A stretch of 7,226 nucleotides of DNA from Flavobacteriales bacterium UBA5939 (GTDB lineage: Bacteria; Bacteroidota; Bacteroidia; Flavobacteriales; Schleiferiaceae), in NCBI GenBank assembly GCA_002430755.1, contig DJCX01000069.1, positions 1 to 7,226 of the forward strand, in the 5' to 3' direction. Positions 1-6,900 of this stretch are shown one piece after another. Both the position numbers and the translations under genes were made by a program. The notes beneath the pieces are model-generated. The model did no database searches. It had not been told where the DNA came from and saw only the letters and a list, made by a program, of their open reading frames with translations. Positions within the stretch are counted from its first letter, which is position 1. Every line of letters begins with the position of its first letter.

Positions 1-648
1 GTTGTGATTGAATGTATTCAGGCAGGTAGTGGATATATTCCCGCCGACCCCGCATGGATTAAAGCTGTGCGTGCGCGTTGCAGAGAAGTCGGTGCCTTGA
101 TGATTCTGGATGAGATTCAAACCGGCATGGGAAGAACAGGACCCTGGTTTGCGCACTTGGACTACGGCTTCTGTCCAGATATCATGTGTTTAGCGAAAGC
201 CTACGGCGGGGGTTTACCTCTGGGCGCTTTTGTCGCTCCTGAACACATCATGAAAGTCATTCAAGCAGATCCAATCTTAGGACACATTACCACCTTTGGC
301 GGTAACCCCGTGAGTTGTGCGGCTTCTTTAGGTGTTTTTGAGGCGCTTGAATCTTCCCCTGAACTCATGGCAGATATCCCGGCCAAGGCGCAGCACATTC
401 GAGAAGTGCTTGTTCATCCGAGTATTGAAAAGATCAGTGGTAAGGGTCTCATGTACTGCCTGTGGCTCAAGCCTGAAATAGACGGTTTTGCCCTCATCGC
501 TCGCTTAGAAAAAGAAGGGTTGATTACCAATAGTTTCTTGTTCGCGGAAAACGCCATACGTATCACACCACCGCTTACCATTACCAATGAAGAGCTTGAT
601 AGAGGATTGAAGCTCATTCTTAGTGTAATCGAGGAACTGACGGCATAA
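1..648 (+). CDS. Class III PLP-dependent aminotransferase, C-terminal half (5' end outside window)
   Basis: This is an open frame from base 1 to a TAA at 646-648 that encodes 215 residues. Class III (ornithine/acetylornithine-type) aminotransferases are usually about 390-430 residues, so the N-terminal half is missing. The GTG at base 4 is an internal valine, not a start. Visible landmarks are an EPIQ-like segment (ECIQAGSG) near the beginning, DEIQTGMGRTG with the aspartate (codon 109-111) that contacts the PLP ring nitrogen, and LAKAYGGGLPLGAF with the Schiff-base lysine (codon 196-198). The HITTFGGNPVSCAA segment follows, where the family contacts the PLP phosphate across the dimer. The enzyme would move an amino group from an amino-acid or amine donor to a 2-oxo acid in the cytoplasm. 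The substrate cannot be fixed: acetylornithine, ornithine, 4-aminobutyrate and other members share these motifs. No terminator hairpin follows, so some read-through into the downstream transporter gene is possible. Confidence 0.93.
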   Translation, partial: VVIECIQAGSGYIPADPAWIKAVRARCREVGALMILDEIQTGMGRTGPWFAHLDYGFCPDIMCLAKAYGGGLPLGAFVAPEHIMKVIQADPILGHITTFGGNPVSCAASLGVFEALESSPELMADIPAKAQHIREVLVHPSIEKISGKGLMYCLWLKPEIDGFALIARLEKEGLITNSFLFAENAIRITPPLTITNEELDRGLKLILSVIEELTA

Positions 649-669
649 ATCAAATCTTTCTGGGGCCAA

Positions 670-699
670 TTGAGCACTCACCTTTTTCCCTTAAATTAC
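670..699 (+). promoter_or_regulatory. Candidate Bacteroidota-type promoter for the MFS gene (weak match)
   Basis: A TTG at 670-672 is followed after 19 nt by TAAATTAC at 692-699. The known Bacteroidota sigma-A promoter has a -33 TTG/TTTG and a -7 TAnnTTTG about 19-20 nt apart. Spacing and the TA of the -7 box fit, but the TTTG part is replaced by TTAC. A start point near 705 would leave a leader of roughly 20-25 nt before the ATG at 728. The match is partial and could be chance in AT-rich DNA. Confidence 0.25.
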
Positions 700-709
700 C
701 GCTCGGTAA
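696..709. promoter_or_regulatory. 14-bp inverted repeat TTACCG-CT-CGGTAA, possible operator ahead of the transporter gene
   Basis: Two perfect 6-bp half-sites flank a CT centre, 18 bp before the MFS start codon. No T-run follows, so it is not a terminator. It overlaps the end of the candidate -7 box and the presumed transcription start, where a dimeric repressor would act. Just behind it, TAACAC occurs twice 8 bp apart (707-712 and 715-720). The regulatory role is inference; sugar-transporter genes are often controlled by such palindrome-binding repressors. Confidence 0.3.
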
Positions 710-727
710 CACGCTAACACTCTAAAC

Positions 728-2023
728 ATGACCCGTAAAGTCAAATTAAGCTTTACGCAGATCTTGAACATGAACGTCGGGTTCTTCGGCATTCAATACA
801 GCTTCGGTCTGCAACAAAGCGCAGTCAACCCCATTTATGATTTTCTAGGTGCCAGTCCGCATGAAATTCCATTGTTGAATCTAGCCGGTCCCATGACCGG
901 ACTTATCGTACAACCCATTATTGGTGCAATGAGCGACAAGACTTGGTCGCCAAAATGGGGACGCAGAAAGCCGTACTTCCTCGTAGGTGCCCTGCTCTGT
1001 TCCCTCGCGCTTTTTATCTATCCATTCAGCTCGTCTCTATGGATGGCAGCCGGGCTTCTTTGGATATTGGACGCAGGAAACAACACCGCTATGGAGCCTT
1101 ACAGAGCTTTCATTGCAGATACCCTCGATGAAGAGCAGCAGCCTTTGGGTTTTCAAATGCAAAGCTTCTTCACAGGGCTTGGCCAAACCTTGGCTAACCT
1201 CAGCCTATTCATCTTCCCTATGATCTTTGTTGGGATGACGGGTAAACTCCCGACGTGGGTATTTGCCTCCTTCTTTCTTGGCGCTGTAATGTCCATTGGT
1301 ACCATTTGGTGGAGTATGGGCAAAACCGAAGAAGTACCTCCAACGGACGAGGAAATTGAAAAAATGAAAGCCGAGCCGCTCAATGTACTTTCCCCGTTCA
1401 AAGATATCATCAGCGCCATAGGCAGTATGCCTAAGGTCATGTGGCAACTAGCAGCGGTCTACCTATTTCAGTGGTATGCCCTGTTCTGCTATTGGCAAAA
1501 CAGCTCGAAAAGTGTTGCGCTAAGCGTTTGGGGAGCTACACCAGCGGATAATCCCGAAGCCTACGTTGAGGCTGTGAGTTGGACAGGGTTGGTGAACGGT
1601 TGGTACAATATTGTCACTTTCCTGACGGCCTTCTTATTGGTCCGATTCGCTAAAAAACATGGGGCCAAGATGGTACATTTCGCCTGCCTCCTTCTCGCAG
1701 CTGCAGGATTTTTAGCCTTCCCACACATCGCTAATAAAACCATGCTGTTTGTCGCTATCACAGGATTCGGTATTGGTTGGGCTTCTATGATGGGTATTCC
1801 TTATCTAATGGTGGTAAACGATATTCCAAAGGAGCGCTATGGCGTTTATATGGGTGTGATCAACATGATGATTGTCATCCCGATGATCTTCCAAAACTTG
1901 AGCTTCGGATACATCCTAAAGAATTACTTGGGTAATGACCCAAGACAAGCCATCACCTTTGCCGGTATTCTTCTCATCATTAGTGCAATACTGACATTGC
2001 GTGTACGTACAGCCAAGGCGTAA
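728..2023 (+). CDS. MFS sugar transporter of SLC45/sucrose:cation symporter type
   Basis: This 431-residue inner-membrane protein has a hydropathy pattern fitting 12 helices in two six-helix halves, joined by a charged loop at about residues 198-235 (EEVPPTDEEIEKMK region). Signature positions are SDKTWSPKWGRRKPYF at 69-84, which is the loop 2-3 motif in the form seen in plant sucrose transporters and SLC45 proteins. Others are an acidic helix 4 with LDAGNN followed by PYRAFIADTL at 114-133, GIGWASMMGIPYLMV at 348-362, and ERYGVYMGVINMMIVIP at 369-385. Relatives in Bacteroidota are annotated as MFS or SLC45-like transporters, and some lie beside maltose-utilisation genes, so proton-coupled uptake of a di- or oligosaccharide is a reasonable inference. 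No sugar-catabolic gene is visible here to name the substrate. The ATG at 728 is the first start in frame with the N-terminal MTRKVKLSFTQILNMNVGFFG, but no clear Shine-Dalgarno sequence precedes it, as is common in this phylum. It ends 23 bp before a strong hairpin terminator. Confidence 0.9.
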   Translation: MTRKVKLSFTQILNMNVGFFGIQYSFGLQQSAVNPIYDFLGASPHEIPLLNLAGPMTGLIVQPIIGAMSDKTWSPKWGRRKPYFLVGALLCSLALFIYPFSSSLWMAAGLLWILDAGNNTAMEPYRAFIADTLDEEQQPLGFQMQSFFTGLGQTLANLSLFIFPMIFVGMTGKLPTWVFASFFLGAVMSIGTIWWSMGKTEEVPPTDEEIEKMKAEPLNVLSPFKDIISAIGSMPKVMWQLAAVYLFQWYALFCYWQNSSKSVALSVWGATPADNPEAYVEAVSWTGLVNGWYNIVTFLTAFLLVRFAKKHGAKMVHFACLLLAAAGFLAFPHIANKTMLFVAITGFGIGWASMMGIPYLMVVNDIPKERYGVYMGVINMMIVIPMIFQNLSFGYILKNYLGNDPRQAITFAGILLIISAILTLRVRTAKA

Positions 2024-2046
2024 CGGCAAACGAAATTTATTGCATT

Positions 2047-2073
2047 AAAAAGGCGCCCTTCGGGCGCCTTTTT
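2047..2073. terminator. Bidirectional rho-independent terminator between convergent genes
   Basis: A perfect GC stem, GGCGCCC (2052-2058) pairing with GGGCGCC (2062-2068), closes a 3-nt loop. It is flanked by A5 on the left (2047-2051) and T5 on the right (2069-2073), giving up to 12 bp of perfect pairing. Because of the A and T flanks, it reads as stem plus U-tract on both strands. It lies 23 bp past the MFS stop codon (plus strand) and 14 bp past the stop of the DOMON/T9SS gene (minus strand), so one element can end both transcripts. Confidence 0.93.
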
Positions 2074-2087
2074 AGATCTGTATTTTT

Positions 2088-3539
2088 CTATTCTTTGATA
2101 AACTTAAGGGTTCTTCCATCCTTCAGTCGCAATAAGTACATGCCTGAGGCATAACCAGAAATATCGAGCGTGGACTGAACGCTTTGGAAGGTTCCACGAG
2201 CAATGAGCTTCCCAGAGATATCGAGCACCTCGTAATTCAATGTGCCGCTGAGCTGATCCAATGAAATTTGAAGGGCGGTGCTTGCTGGAATTGGACGAAG
2301 AGAAATACCCGTCTCATATTCCTGAACATCCACGTAGTAGTACTTACAGGCTGAGGTGTCTGAACAATACCCTGGCTTCACGATAATGGCAGCATAATAC
2401 CCTGTATCAAGAGCCTGTAAAAACTCATTGCCCGGGTTCAGGGTATCCGCTCCCATGGTGGTATCCACAAATGCCCCAGTGTTACAGTTGAACCAGTAAT
2501 ATGTCGCCCCTAGGTCTGTCCCAACGAACATGCTCGCATCTGCAATTGGTGCAAGCCATATAGAACTTGTATCTACTGTTGGTAGAAACTCTACCCTACC
2601 GGTGACCATAGAATCACAGCCCAATGCCGTCACCCCATTGTAAATAACCGAACCTGTATCCGTACGCCAAGCATCCAAATAGAATACGCTGTCGCCAGCG
2701 CACAGTCCTGCAGCAGCAATGGTATTACTTACTGTGGCATTTACCTGTACTTGTTGCGCTACAACGGAATCACAACCGGCTGGAGTCGATAAAGAGTCAT
2801 ACAACGTAGTTGCCGACGAAACCCAAGTTCCGAAGATTTGAACGCTGTCCCCTTGGCATATACTCAGGGATGGCAGCGTATTTACTATTGCTGGGGTATA
2901 CTGAACGCTTTGTTCAAGGACAGAATCACAACCTATGGCAGTTACTAGGGTATCTGAGTAGGTTCCTGGCTGACTGACCCACTGTCCAAAGATTTGCACG
3001 GAATCACCAGGGCAAATACTCTGAGTAGTTAATGTCGTTGTTGCAATGTTGCACTGATTGATCAAGTTAATTGAGCCAAATCCTCGATTCGAACTCCCAT
3101 GATTACCAAAGGACGTGCCTCCTTTTGCCCAGATAAGCGCAACAGAGCCTCCGTTAGCTGGAAAAGTATAATGATTGGTTGAAGCTCCTATACGTGCCCT
3201 CTCAATGTAGGCTGTACGTGTCCCACTAGAAGTTATAGCGCTGTAGGAAATAGATGAACTTAAGGTTGAGCCACCGTTCCACTGTCCCAGTTTTCGCTCT
3301 TTAACTGTACCGTTAGAATTCACAAGCATAATGTAAGTTCCGTTCATACCCGTGCCGCCGAAGCCCACAGCGAAGTATCCAGAAGCTGGGCCACTGATTT
3401 CTACATCAACCGAGTCGGTATTCGTATTCAGGGTAACATCCAAAGTCATGGTGGATCCTAAAGATGTGGATCCCTGGTATATCTGTGCTTGCAAGGTCAT
3501 TCCAAGCAAAAAGGATAAACTGAGGTAGAGGTTTTTCAT
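2088..3539 (-). CDS. Secreted DOMON-domain protein with three Cys-paired repeats and a T9SS type A sorting domain
   Basis: This 483-residue exported protein is recognised by architecture; its exact function is unknown. It begins with a Sec signal peptide (MKNLYLSLSFLLGMTLQAQ, cleavage likely after AQA near residue 19). Residues ~20-163 resemble a DOMON domain, with GYFAVGFGGTGM at 54-65 and a later IWAKG...NHGSSNRG segment. DOMON domains bind heme b or sugars, and M65 and H147 sit where the heme-binding type carries its Met/His axial ligands. Residues 174-329 are three 52-residue repeats with paired cysteines. Residues ~343-406 form an Ig-like segment with YYWFNCNTG and CSDTSAC, common in Bacteroidota surface proteins. 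Residues ~411-483 are a type IX secretion C-terminal domain (VLDISGKLIARG, SGYASGMYLLRL, ending FIKE), so it should cross the outer membrane. The start is set at 3539 because the in-frame ATG at 3593 would add 18 non-signal residues encoded by the upstream terminator stem. The inferred role is surface sugar binding or electron transfer. Confidence 0.88.
   Translation of the reverse strand: MKNLYLSLSFLLGMTLQAQIYQGSTSLGSTMTLDVTLNTNTDSVDVEISGPASGYFAVGFGGTGMNGTYIMLVNSNGTVKERKLGQWNGGSTLSSSISYSAITSSGTRTAYIERARIGASTNHYTFPANGGSVALIWAKGGTSFGNHGSSNRGFGSINLINQCNIATTTLTTQSICPGDSVQIFGQWVSQPGTYSDTLVTAIGCDSVLEQSVQYTPAIVNTLPSLSICQGDSVQIFGTWVSSATTLYDSLSTPAGCDSVVAQQVQVNATVSNTIAAAGLCAGDSVFYLDAWRTDTGSVIYNGVTALGCDSMVTGRVEFLPTVDTSSIWLAPIADASMFVGTDLGATYYWFNCNTGAFVDTTMGADTLNPGNEFLQALDTGYYAAIIVKPGYCSDTSACKYYYVDVQEYETGISLRPIPASTALQISLDQLSGTLNYEVLDISGKLIARGTFQSVQSTLDISGYASGMYLLRLKDGRTLKFIKE
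2553..3020 (-). repeat. Three tandem 52-residue (156-bp) coding repeats, C-x-GDS...GCDS type
   Basis: Residues 174-225, 226-277 and 278-329 of the DOMON/T9SS protein align without a single gap. Each unit has C-x-GDSV, then an aromatic/Gly-Trp patch and GCDS exactly 28 residues after the first cysteine. Cysteines fall at 176/204, 228/256 and 280/308, a strict 52-residue period. Units 1 and 2 are closest (SICxGDSVQIFGxWVS in both, and clearly alike in DNA); unit 3 has diverged. The paired cysteines probably form one disulfide per unit after export, and the repeats likely act as a beta-rich spacer between the DOMON head and the surface anchor. Confidence 0.9.
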
Positions 3540-3540
3540 A

Positions 3541-3550
3541 ATCAATTGAT
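3541..3550. repeat. 10-bp perfect palindrome ATCAATTGAT just upstream of the DOMON gene start
   Basis: This self-complementary decamer ends 1 bp before the ATG (3539-3537) on the minus strand, in the ribosome-loading region. It is AT-rich and short, so chance is quite possible. If functional it could be a protein-binding site or affect translation initiation. Confidence 0.3.
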
Positions 3551-3562
3551 ATCTACTAAAGT

Positions 3563-3590
3563 AAAAAACCCTCGGTGGGTGCCGAGGGTT
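3563..3590 (-). terminator. Rho-independent terminator of the rpoC-DUF3467 transcription unit
   Basis: Read on the minus strand, the stem is AACCCTCGG (3590-3582) pairing with CCGAGGGTT (3575-3567) around a 6-nt loop (3581-3576). It is followed by a U-tract, so that the run of T spans 3568-3563. The 9-bp perfect stem starts 23 nt after the DUF3467 stop codon. The reverse orientation lacks a comparable T-run, so it acts on minus-strand transcripts. It separates the housekeeping unit from the secreted DOMON protein gene. Confidence 0.9.
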
Positions 3591-3613
3591 CATATAAAAT
3601 CTTAAAATTTCAT

Positions 3614-3922
3614 TTAAGCTTCTCCAGTAGGACCGCCAAAGTTCAATGGCACCTGAGGAGGTTCGTGCGTCTGAACATTTCCGAAGTTCTGTTCGTAGCG
3701 ACTCACATTGTCGTTCAAAGCACCTAGCAAACGCTTGGCATGCTCTGGAGTCAAGATGACTCTAGACTGTACTTTCGCCTTCGGCACACCCGGCATCATC
3801 TGAATAAAGTCCAAAACAAACTCTGTTGGGCTGTGATTGATAGCGACCAAGTTGCTATACACCCCTTGCGCCATTTCTTCACTCAACTCGATGTTGATTT
3901 GTCCTTCTTTCTGATCAGCCAT
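3614..3922 (-). CDS. DUF3467 family protein encoded directly downstream of rpoC
   Basis: This is a small cytoplasmic protein of 102 residues (MADQKEGQINIELSEEMAQGVYSNL...), with no signal peptide or membrane segment. It matches the DUF3467 family by its IELSEEMAQGVYSNLVAINHSPTEFVLDF opening (from about residue 10), the MMPGVPKAKVQSRVILTPEHAKRLLGAL core, and a C-terminal Pro/Gly-rich tail. No biochemical function is established for the family. The gene follows the rpoC stop after 16 bp. That gap contains AGCAGGTAAAC, an AGG-type ribosome-binding site 5 nt from the ATG, unusually clear for this phylum. A terminator follows, so it is almost certainly co-transcribed with rpoC. The same order is, from memory, recurrent in Bacteroidota, which suggests but does not prove a role tied to transcription or simply shared dosage. 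Confidence 0.92.
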   Translation of the reverse strand: MADQKEGQINIELSEEMAQGVYSNLVAINHSPTEFVLDFIQMMPGVPKAKVQSRVILTPEHAKRLLGALNDNVSRYEQNFGNVQTHEPPQVPLNFGGPTGEA

Positions 3923-3938
3923 GTTTACCTGCTTAAAC
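3923..3938 (-). promoter_or_regulatory. Intercistronic ribosome-binding site between rpoC and the DUF3467 gene
   Basis: On the minus strand the 16-nt gap reads GTTTAAGCAGGTAAAC before the ATG. AGG with 5 nt spacing is a usable Shine-Dalgarno core. It supports 3922 as the start and co-translation of the small protein from the rpoC message; there is no room for a separate promoter in the gap. Confidence 0.55.
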
Positions 3939-6900
3939 TTATTCTACGTCTACGCTTAGCGTTTCTTGCATCTGCTCGTACTCTTCCTTAGAACCTACCA
4001 GCGTTGAGCGGTATTTCTTCAGACCAGTACCTGCAGGGATCAAGTGACCCACGATAACGTTCTCTTTCAAACCTTCTAGAGTATCCTCCTTCGCGTTTAC
4101 AGCCGCTTCGTTCAATACTTTCGTCGTCTCCTGGAACGATGCCGCAGAGATGAACGATTTCGTCTGTAGCGACGCTCTAGTTATACCTTGAAGTACTGGA
4201 GCAGCCGTAGCAGGACGTGCATCACGTGCTGTTACAAGTGCCTTGTCTTCACGAGTCAAGATGCTGTTCTCATCACGCAACTCACGAGAGCTGATGATTT
4301 GACCTACTTTCAAGTTCTCGCTTTCACCAGCGTCCTCAACAACCTTCATTCCGAAGATGTTATCGTTCTCCTCGATGAAATCTACTGCGTGTACTAGGTT
4401 TCCTTCCAAGAACAAGGTATCCCCTGTATCCTGAATTTTCACCTTACGCATCATTTGGCGAACGATCACCTCGAAGTGCTTATCGTTGATTTTCACACCC
4501 TGAAGACGATATACTTCTTGGATTTCGTTTACCAAGTACGACTGTACTGCAGTAGGACCTTTAATCGCTAGGATATCGTTTGGTGTAATTGCACCATCAG
4601 AAAGTGGCGTACCCGCTTTCACGAAGTCATTCTCCTGAACGAGAATCTGCTTACTCAAGTTGATCAAGTACTTCTTCACCTCACCAGTACGGCTTTCGAT
4701 GATGATCTCACGGTTACCACGCTTGATCTTACCGTAGCTTACAATACCGTCAATGGCAGCAACAACTGCTGGGTTCGATGGGTTACGCGCTTCGAACAAT
4801 TCTGTTACACGTGGAAGACCACCCGTAATATCACCTGCCTTGGCACTCTTACGAGCGATTTTAACGAGAATCTTACCTGCCGGAATTTCCTCCCCTTCTT
4901 CAACCATCAAGTGTGCACCTACAGGTAATGTGTAGTGCTTCACTTCGTTTCCATCACCGTCCATTACCTGAATGGTTGGGATCAACTTACGGTTACGGTT
5001 TTCAGAAATTACCTTGTCTTGGAATCCAGTTTGCTCATCGATTTCTACTTTGTACGTAGTTCCTTGGATAATATCCTTATAAGCAATCTTACCTGGGGCT
5101 TCTGAGATGATTACAGCATTGTAAGGATCCCATTGAACGATCTCAGCATCTTTCTTCACTTTCTGACCGTCCTTCACTTTCAGGATACCACCGTAAGGAA
5201 TGTTGTTGGTCATAACTGTACGACCGGTCTTCACATCGACCAAACGCATTTCTCCAGTACGACCGATAACTACCTTTTCCCCGTCTTCATTATCTACTGT
5301 ACGAACATCTTCTAGTTCAATCTTACCATTGAATTTCGCTAGGATCTTGTTCTCTTCAGAAACGTTACCTGCAGTACCCCCAACGTGGAAGGTACGAAGT
5401 GTCAACTGTGTACCCGGCTCACCAATAGATTGTGCTGCAATAACACCTACTGAATCACCTTGCTGCGCACCTTTGTTGGTAGCGAGGTTAGTACCGTAAC
5501 ACTTCTCACAAATACCGCGCTTTGTAGCACAAGTCAATGGAGAGCGTACTTCTACAGTCTCAATGGCAGATGCATCAATGTTATTAGCAATCTCTTCAGT
5601 GATGAGTTCACCTGCTTCAATGTATACTTCGTCAGTCAATGGATCAACTACATCGTTCAGAGAAACACGACCGATGATACGCTCAGCAAGCGTTTCTACG
5701 ATCTCTTCGCTCTTCTTAAGTGCAGTTACTTCCAAACCACGCAATGTGCCACAATCAACCTCGTTTACAACTACGTCCTGGGCAACATCATGCAGACGAC
5801 GCGTCAAGTAACCCGCATCCGCCGTTTTCAATGCCGTATCCGCAAGACCTTTACGTGCACCGTGCGTTGAAATAAAGTACTCAAGGATGGATAGACCTTC
5901 CTTAAAGTTCGAGATAATCGGGTTTTCAATAATCTCACCACCTGCAGAACCTGATTTCTGTGGCTTAGCCATCAGACCACGCATACCAGAGAGCTGACGA
6001 ATCTGCTCCTTAGAACCACGTGCTCCAGAATCAAGCATCATGTAAATTGGGTTAAAACCTTGACGGTCGTTGATCAACGTGCTCATCGCTTCTTGTGTCA
6101 AACGAGCATTAGTGTTGGTCCATACGTCAATTACCTGGTTGTAACGTTCGTTATTGGTGATAAGACCCATGTTGTACGAAGCGAAAATGCCTTCTACTTC
6201 TTCCGAAGCTTCTGAGATCAATTTTTCCTTCGCATCCGGGATACGGATATCATTCAAAGAGAACGATAGACCACCGCGGAATGCACGGCCATAACCCATA
6301 GACTTAATATCATCTAAGAACTTCGCTGTGGCAGGTACATCTGTCTTCTTCAAGACATCAGCGATAATACCACGTAGCGCCTTCTTCGTAAGTACTTGGT
6401 TAATGTAAGGCACGCGCTCCGGAACTGCTTGGTTGAACAATACACGACCTACAGTAGTCTCGATGAATTCCATCTTCATGGAACCATCCTCTTGCTCAAC
6501 ACGCCCCTTAATCTTAATCTGAGCATGCAAATCAACAGCGCCCTCATTCAAAGCGATTCCCACTTCTTCAGGAGAGTAGAATACCATACCCTCACCTCTT
6601 ACAGGCATGTCCTTAGTATTCTTCATGGATTTGGTCATGTAGTACAGACCCAATACCATATCCTGAGAAGGAACTGCAATAGGCGAACCGTTTGCAGGAT
6701 TCAAGATGTTGTGAGAAGCTAGCATCAATACTTGCGCTTCCAAGATCGCAGCTGGACCTAGCGGCAAGTGAACAGCCATCTGGTCACCATCGAAATCCGC
6801 GTTAAATGCCGTACACGCTAGCGGATGCAATTGGATTGCCTTACCCTCGATTAGCTTCGGCTGGAATGCTTGGATACCCAAACGGTGAAGTGTCGGTGCA

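Noticed and set aside
4..6. GTG as a start of the aminotransferase
   Set aside because: The frame is already open from base 1 and class III aminotransferases need about 190 more N-terminal residues; the gene is cut by the window edge.
414..677. 87-codon minus-strand frame opposite the aminotransferase
   Set aside because: It overlaps the conserved aminotransferase C-terminus and has no recognisable family feature; it looks like a shadow.
1153..1447. Minus-strand frames of 80 and 95 codons inside the MFS gene
   Set aside because: Both are antisense to predicted membrane helices of a complete transporter and resemble no known protein.
1..2023. Aminotransferase plus MFS transporter as one functional catabolic system
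   Set aside because: A 79-bp gap with its own possible control site separates them, and the transporter family is sugar-type, so a shared pathway is not supported beyond orientation.
3020..3160. Possible second signal or domain break after the DOMON region
   Set aside because: The frame is continuous and the segment joins the DOMON end to repeat 1; there is no stop, frameshift or new start.
3540..3593. Upstream in-frame ATG at 3593 as start of the DOMON/T9SS gene
   Set aside because: It would add 18 residues (MNPRHPPRV...) encoded by the terminator hairpin and hide an otherwise ideal signal peptide beginning at 3539.
5460..5870. 136-codon plus-strand open frame inside rpoC, and other antisense frames there
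   Set aside because: They lie opposite highly conserved rpoC sequence, show no recognisable domain and have compositions expected of antisense shadows.
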